Of a stretch of DNA of 64,000 nucleotides, positions 59,905 to 64,000 are shown one piece after another. Source of the DNA: Moorella sp. E308F (lineage in GTDB: Bacteria > Bacillota > DSM-521 > Neomoorellales > Neomoorellaceae); assembly GCF_006538365.1 (NCBI RefSeq), contig NZ_BJKN01000001.1, positions 124,001-188,000 on the forward strand, given 5' to 3'. The translations under genes were made by a program, and so were the position numbers. Position 1 is the first letter of the stretch; every line of letters starts with the position of its first letter. A model generated the notes under the pieces. That model did not search any database. It had not been told where the DNA came from and saw only the letters and a list, made by a program, of their open reading frames with translations.

Positions 59905-62478
59905 GTGTCTAACAGTGAAAAGATTGGCCCTGTCAAGGTAAGTTTCGCCGTCCATGGTATGACCTGTGCGGCCTGCGTGGCCAAAGTGGAAAAGGCTCTA
60001 AAAAATATGGCGGGTGTAGTGGACGCCCGTGTCAACCTGGTTGCCGGGAAGGCAACCGTGGAATATTTCCCGGACCAGGTCAGCGTGCCTCAGATGGCCA
60101 AGACCATCCAGGCCCTCGGCTATGAGGTACCGGAAGAGGAAGTCCTCCTGACAGTAAGGGGAATGAGTTGTGCCGCCTGTGTGGCCAAGGTGGAAAAAGC
60201 CGTTAAAGCCCTGCCCGGCGTAACTTCAGTAGTAGTGAACCTGCCAGCAGAATCGGCCAGAGTCCGGTTCTACCCCGGGGCCGTGGACAAGGGGCGCATT
60301 AAAAAGGAAATCAACGCCCTGGGGTATGAAGCTACGGAGAAGCTCACCGGCCAGGCCGCCCTGGACCAGGAGAAAGAGGCCCGGGAGAGGGAGATCCGGT
60401 TCCAGCGCCGCAATATGTGGATTGCCTGGCCCCTGGCAACCCTGGTGATGCTCGGTATGTTCCGCGATGTATGGATTTTCCCCTACTTTATACCAGAATG
60501 GCTGGGGAACGTGTATGTGCTGTGGGCTTTAACCACACCTGTCACTTTTATCCCCGGCTGGCAGTTTTTCGTTCACAGTTGGAACGGCCTTAAACGTGGA
60601 ACTACGGATATGAACCTCCTCTATGCGACGGGTATTGGTGCGGCCTATATCATCGCCACCATCAATACCCTCTGGCCTGAGGCCGGTTTCGGGGGGCGCG
60701 GAGCCACTTTCTTCGAGTCTGCCGCATTGCTTACCGCCTTCATCGTCCTGGGCCGTTACCTGGAAGCTATTACCCGCGGCCGTACTTCCGAGGCCATCCG
60801 CAAGCTCATGAGCCTGCAGGCCAAAACCGCCCGGGTTATCCGGGACGGCCGGGAAATGGAGATTGCTGCCGATGAAGTCGAGGTAGGAGATGTTGTCGTG
60901 GTCCGTCCCGGTGAAAGCATCCCGGTGGACGGAGAAGTCATCGAAGGTTATTCGGCCGTGGACGAATCCATGATTACCGGCGAAAGTATTCCGGTAGAAA
61001 AACGTCCTGGTTCCCAGGTCGTGGGGGCGACTATCAACAAGACCGGTTCCTTCAAGTTCCGGGCCACCCGGGTCGGGAGCGAAACGGCCCTGGCCCAGAT
61101 TATCAAGATGGTGGAGGAAGCCCAGGCTTCCAAAGCTCCCATTCAAAAACTGGCCGATTTTGTGGCCGGCCACTTTATCGCCGGTGTCCACGTGCTGGCC
61201 CTGATCGTGTTCCTGTTCTGGTTCTTTATTGGCTATAACGCCTTCTTCTTGCCCGATAGCCGCTTTATCCTCTCGCCCTATAGCCTGGCTGAAATCGGCG
61301 TCTTCGGTTTCGCCCTTCTGCTTTCGGTAACCACTCTGGTCATATCCTGCCCCTGTGCCTTAGGTCTTGCCACCCCCAGTGCGATTATGGCCGGTACAGG
61401 TAAGGGGGCTGAAAACGGCATCCTCTTTAAGGGAGCCGATGCTGTGGAGGCGTGCAGCAAGCTGAATGCCATTGTTTTTGATAAAACGGGGACCTTGACT
61501 AAAGGCGAGCCTTCGGTCACCGATGTGATCGCCGCCCCGGGTTTTGAGAAACGCGAGGTCCTGCGGCTGGCCGCCATGGCCGAAAAACCCTCCGAGCATC
61601 CCCTGGGCGAGGCCATTGTCCGCGGCGCCGGGGAGGAAGGCTTAGGATTAGAGGAAGTACAGGACTTTGAAGCCATTCCAGGCCATGGTGTCAGAGCCAC
61701 TTACCAGGGTCAGGAAATCCTTTTAGGCAACCGCCGTTTGATGCAGCAGCATAACATCAATGTGGGCGATCTGACCGCGCAGATGGAAAAACTTGAAGAG
61801 CAGGGCAAAACCGCTATGCTGATAGCCGTAAACGGTAAAGCCGCCGGTATTATTGCCGTGGCCGATACCCTGAAGGAAAACGCGAAAGTCGCTATTGAAC
61901 GGTTGCACAGGATGGGCATTAAGGTGGCCATGATTACCGGTGATAACCGACGTACGGCCCAGGCTATTGCCCGTGAGCTCGGTATCAAGACCGTCCTGGC
62001 CGAGGTCTTGCCCCGGGATAAAGCCGAGGAAGTAAAGAAACTCCAGGCCCAGGGTCTTAAAGTGGCCATGGTGGGTGACGGCATTAACGACGCTCCGGCC
62101 CTGGCCCAGGCTGACGTCGGGATTGCCATTGGCTCCGGAACCGATGTGGCCAAGGAAACAGGTGACATCATCCTCATCAAAGACGATATTCGCGATGTGG
62201 TGGGAGCCCTCGAAATCGGCCGCGCCACCATGCGCAAGATCAAGGAGAACCTGGTATGGGCTTTTATCTACAATATATCGGGTATTCCCATTGCAGCCGG
62301 CCTGCTGTACCCCTTTACCGGGCTGATTGTCAGCCCCGAACTGGCGGCGTTCTTCATGGCCATAAGTTCGGTTTCGGTTACACTAAATACACTCCTTTTA
62401 AAGCGCTTCCAGCCCTCCCTGCGGAAAGATGCCGCCAAAGCAGAACATCATAGGCAGCTGGCCCACCAAATGGGTTAA
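59905..62478 (+). CDS. copA: Copper-translocating P1B-type ATPase
   Basis: 857 residues from GTG 59905 (GGTGGTG upstream). Two N-terminal HMA domains carry normal CxxC sites, [14 protein letters not shown] (near 18) and [14 protein letters not shown] (near 86). The membrane CPC motif is [14 protein letters not shown] (near 480), followed by [10 protein letters not shown] (near 525), [10 protein letters not shown] (HP motif), [11 protein letters not shown] and [17 protein letters not shown] (near 723). The [10 protein letters not shown] motif and C-terminal MSSVSV-like helix ([17 protein letters not shown]) specify Cu(I). It exports Cu(I) under the CsoR-like operator. Confidence 0.96.
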   Translation: MSNSEKIGPVKVSFAVHGMTCAACVAKVEKALKNMAGVVDARVNLVAGKATVEYFPDQVSVPQMAKTIQALGYEVPEEEVLLTVRGMSCAACVAKVEKAVKALPGVTSVVVNLPAESARVRFYPGAVDKGRIKKEINALGYEATEKLTGQAALDQEKEAREREIRFQRRNMWIAWPLATLVMLGMFRDVWIFPYFIPEWLGNVYVLWALTTPVTFIPGWQFFVHSWNGLKRGTTDMNLLYATGIGAAYIIATINTLWPEAGFGGRGATFFESAALLTAFIVLGRYLEAITRGRTSEAIRKLMSLQAKTARVIRDGREMEIAADEVEVGDVVVVRPGESIPVDGEVIEGYSAVDESMITGESIPVEKRPGSQVVGATINKTGSFKFRATRVGSETALAQIIKMVEEAQASKAPIQKLADFVAGHFIAGVHVLALIVFLFWFFIGYNAFFLPDSRFILSPYSLAEIGVFGFALLLSVTTLVISCPCALGLATPSAIMAGTGKGAENGILFKGADAVEACSKLNAIVFDKTGTLTKGEPSVTDVIAAPGFEKREVLRLAAMAEKPSEHPLGEAIVRGAGEEGLGLEEVQDFEAIPGHGVRATYQGQEILLGNRRLMQQHNINVGDLTAQMEKLEEQGKTAMLIAVNGKAAGIIAVADTLKENAKVAIERLHRMGIKVAMITGDNRRTAQAIARELGIKTVLAEVLPRDKAEEVKKLQAQGLKVAMVGDGINDAPALAQADVGIAIGSGTDVAKETGDIILIKDDIRDVVGALEIGRATMRKIKENLVWAFIYNISGIPIAAGLLYPFTGLIVSPELAAFFMAISSVSVTLNTLLLKRFQPSLRKDAAKAEHHRQLAHQMG

Positions 62479-62495
62479 TGAGGAGGTAAAACAGG

Positions 62496-62714
62496 ATGCA
62501 AGATCTGGAAGCGAAAGCCGCAAGGCAGGCGGCGACAATTTACACCGGTATCTCGCTGGCGCTGGCCCTGCTTTTCCTGGTAATCACCTTCCTTGACGGG
62601 AGAACCTATACGGCTGTGGCCCGTATAGGCGGAACGATATGGGTTTTCATCTTGACCATGATTATTACCATGCCCATTATCATTCCTTACGTCAAGAAGA
62701 AAGTGCTGGGATAA
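62496..62714 (+). CDS. Small two-helix membrane protein
   Basis: 72 residues. Helices IYTGISLALALLFLVITFL and IWVFILTMIITMPIIIPYV flank a polar loop. The start lies 17 bases after the copA stop with GAGGAGGT upstream, so it is co-transcribed with copA. No family recognised; a copper-related accessory role is inferred only from position. Confidence 0.75.
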   Translation: MQDLEAKAARQAATIYTGISLALALLFLVITFLDGRTYTAVARIGGTIWVFILTMIITMPIIIPYVKKKVLG

Positions 62715-62748
62715 GGGGTTGCCAGAGCTAATTTTACAGGTTATAGCG

Positions 62749-62774
62749 GGGACAGGTTTCCACCTGTCCCTTTT
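62749..62774 (+). terminator. Terminator of the copA operon
   Basis: GGGACAGG (62749-62756) and CCTGTCCC (62763-62770) form an 8-bp stem followed by TTTT. Confidence 0.88.
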
Positions 62775-62906
62775 CATTTCCATTATTATCAGCGGCAACT
62801 GGATACGTTTTTTAAGGCAGCAGTATACCAAGAGTGTTGTTATGCCCATGTAAATTAGGATAAAATAGGTAGGGACACAGCACGTAACGTGGAGGTCAAA
62901 AGATAT

Positions 62907-63812
62907 ATGAGTTTACTGGAAACCTCCGGCAGGGCGCAAGCTATAATGAGCCGCTACTTCTGGCGTTATCTTTTTTTAAGCCTGCGTCCCAAACAGTGGA
63001 CGAAAAATGCCTTTGTCTTTGCCCCCATCCTTTTTTCCCGCCACCTGCTGGATTTTCCCCTTCTGGTACGCACCATCCAGGTGTTTGTCATTTTTTGCCT
63101 CCTATCCGGAGGCACTTATCTGGTTAATGACCTGGTCGACCGGGAAAGGGACCGCCGCCATCCCCGCAAGAAGCACCGCCCCATTGCCGCCGGCCTGCTG
63201 GCTTCCCTACCGGCGGCTGCGGCAGCCGTCATCATCCTGGCCGGTAGCCTCACCTGGGCCTTCACTTTGAGCTGGCAGGTGGGCCTAATAAGCCTCACCT
63301 ATGCCCTCCAGACCCTGGCCTATTCCTTTTATTTAAAGGATATGGTCCTCATTGATGTCTTCATCGTCGCCCTTGGTTTCGTCCTACGGGTGACGGCCGG
63401 CGCGGCGGCCATCATGGTACCGGTTTCGGCCTGGTTGCTCATTGCTGTTATCCTTCTGGCCCTTTTCCTGGCTTTATGTAAACGCCGCCATGAATTAGTC
63501 CTCCTGGACAACGCTACCGCCCACCGGCGAATCCTGGCTGAGTATTCCCTGGTACTCTTGGACCAGCTTATCGCCACAGTTACCTCGGCCACCGTTGTCG
63601 TCTATGCCATTTACACCTTTATCGGCGCTGCCCGGCCCCAGCTAATGTATACCGTACCCCTGGTTCTCTTTGGCATCTGCCGCTACCTGTACCTGACCTA
63701 CCACCGCCAGGGCGGCGGCGAGCCGGAAAGCCTGGTCCTCAAAGATAAGCCCCTGGCAGCCACCATCCTCCTCTGGGCGGCCAGCTGCTTTGTCATCCTG
63801 TACTGGTTATAA
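62907..63812 (+). CDS. UbiA-family prenyltransferase (decaprenyl-phosphate phosphoribosyltransferase-like)
   Basis: About 301 residues from ATG 62907 (GGAGG 10 bases upstream; the GTG at 62889 overlaps the SD). Eight or nine membrane helices. The first Asp-rich motif is YLVNDLVDRERDRRHPRKKH-R (NDxxDxxxDRxHPxK), followed by RPIAAGLL, and the second region is YSFYLKDMVLIDVFIVALG. This pattern matches DPPR synthase-type UbiA proteins (Rv3806c-like), which move phosphoribose to polyprenyl phosphate for cell-envelope sugars. Confidence 0.88.
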   Translation: MSLLETSGRAQAIMSRYFWRYLFLSLRPKQWTKNAFVFAPILFSRHLLDFPLLVRTIQVFVIFCLLSGGTYLVNDLVDRERDRRHPRKKHRPIAAGLLASLPAAAAAVIILAGSLTWAFTLSWQVGLISLTYALQTLAYSFYLKDMVLIDVFIVALGFVLRVTAGAAAIMVPVSAWLLIAVILLALFLALCKRRHELVLLDNATAHRRILAEYSLVLLDQLIATVTSATVVVYAIYTFIGAARPQLMYTVPLVLFGICRYLYLTYHRQGGGEPESLVLKDKPLAATILLWAASCFVILYWL

Positions 63813-63878
63813 GGTTGTGAAGCCTCTGATACCTAAAATAAAAACAGCAGCAGCGAGCGGCAACCGGAGGGTTGGTAT

Positions 63879-64000
63879 TTGAACTGGATGGCCTTTACTA
63901 GCGGCAATTTAATAGTTCTTCTCACGGCCTTTTTCTTGACCCGTCGCCGGAGTCTGGCCCCCGCTGAAAAGTTTCTGGCTATTTTTACCCTGGCTGCGGG
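63879..64000 (+). CDS. Membrane protein, truncated by the window edge
   Basis: TTG 63879 with GGAGG 8 bases upstream (ATG 63888 is an alternative). The 40 visible codons read MNWMAFTSGNLIVLLTAFFL, TRRRSLAPAEKFLA and IFTLAA, with one hydrophobic helix. The family cannot be assigned from this stretch. It may be an operon partner of the UbiA-type gene 66 bases upstream. Confidence 0.55.
   Translation, partial: MNWMAFTSGNLIVLLTAFFLTRRRSLAPAEKFLAIFTLAA

Overview
Organism. Gene content points to a thermophilic acetogenic Firmicute close to Moorella (inference, no search run). The window has a corrinoid methyltransferase cassette, a glycine cleavage system, a Ni-CO dehydrogenase, a double-cubane-type iron-sulfur protein, siroheme sulfite reductase chemistry, GC-rich coding with many GTG/TTG starts and strong Shine-Dalgarno sites, and Firmicute-type SAM, glycine and purine riboswitches. 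No rRNA, tRNA, CRISPR or intact insertion sequence was seen.

Layout. 1-6.4 kb (minus): treZ-malQ starch/trehalose genes, a three-gene corrinoid methyltransferase cassette with a GntR regulator, and a free-standing CBM25-like protein. 6.5-15.5 kb (minus, except a HEPN/MNT pair on plus): lipM, gcvPB-gcvPA-gcvH-gcvT under a tandem glycine riboswitch, L-serine dehydratase and carbamate kinase. 15.7-30.8 kb (minus): a purine-catabolism island with YgfK, a BMP/Nup-type ABC importer, SsnA, and a molybdenum hydroxylase with one Mo subunit, two FAD subunits and two 2Fe-2S subunits. Two related variant purine riboswitches precede the hydroxylase operon and the importer operon. 31-33.8 kb (plus): CadC-type ArsR and a Cd/Zn ATPase whose metal-binding domain is interrupted by an in-frame TGA exactly at the first Cys of CxxC, a strong selenocysteine candidate. 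33.9-39.6 kb: double-cubane-family protein, MscS, a decayed ATPase fragment, a DUF2933-like protein and a membrane spermidine-synthase-like protein, the last two flanked by 11-bp-phased direct repeats. 39.7-43.1 kb (minus): a compact sulfur-relay operon (ThiF-like, siroheme reductase, TusA, ThiS-like carrier with a -GGGV tail, M20 hydrolase). 43.3-54.3 kb: methionine importer, SAM riboswitch, two tandem Cys/Met-metabolism PLP enzymes, cysK, a CO dehydrogenase and a NitT/TauT-type ABC transporter. 54.3-64 kb: DUF1540 protein, Fur-box-controlled FTR1 iron permease, and a copper region with two near-identical promoter/operator modules driving a rhodanese and CopA, then a UbiA-type prenyltransferase and a truncated gene.

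How it fits together. Purines could enter through the BMP importer, be hydroxylated by the Mo enzyme and processed by SsnA/YgfK. Carbamoyl phosphate would yield ATP through carbamate kinase, and glycine would feed the adjacent glycine cleavage system, with lipM lipoylating GcvH. In both purine riboswitches the P3 5' strand can pair with a downstream GC arm followed by a U-run, so ligand binding is predicted to turn these catabolic genes ON.

Most noteworthy: (1) candidate Sec-containing CadA with a hairpin just after the UGA; (2) paired variant purine ON-riboswitches; (3) an HcyS-like sulfur carrier needing C-terminal trimming; (4) a Shine-Dalgarno separated from its ATG by a perfect hairpin; (5) copper-promoter duplication linking a rhodanese and a diverged Lgt-like protein to CopA.
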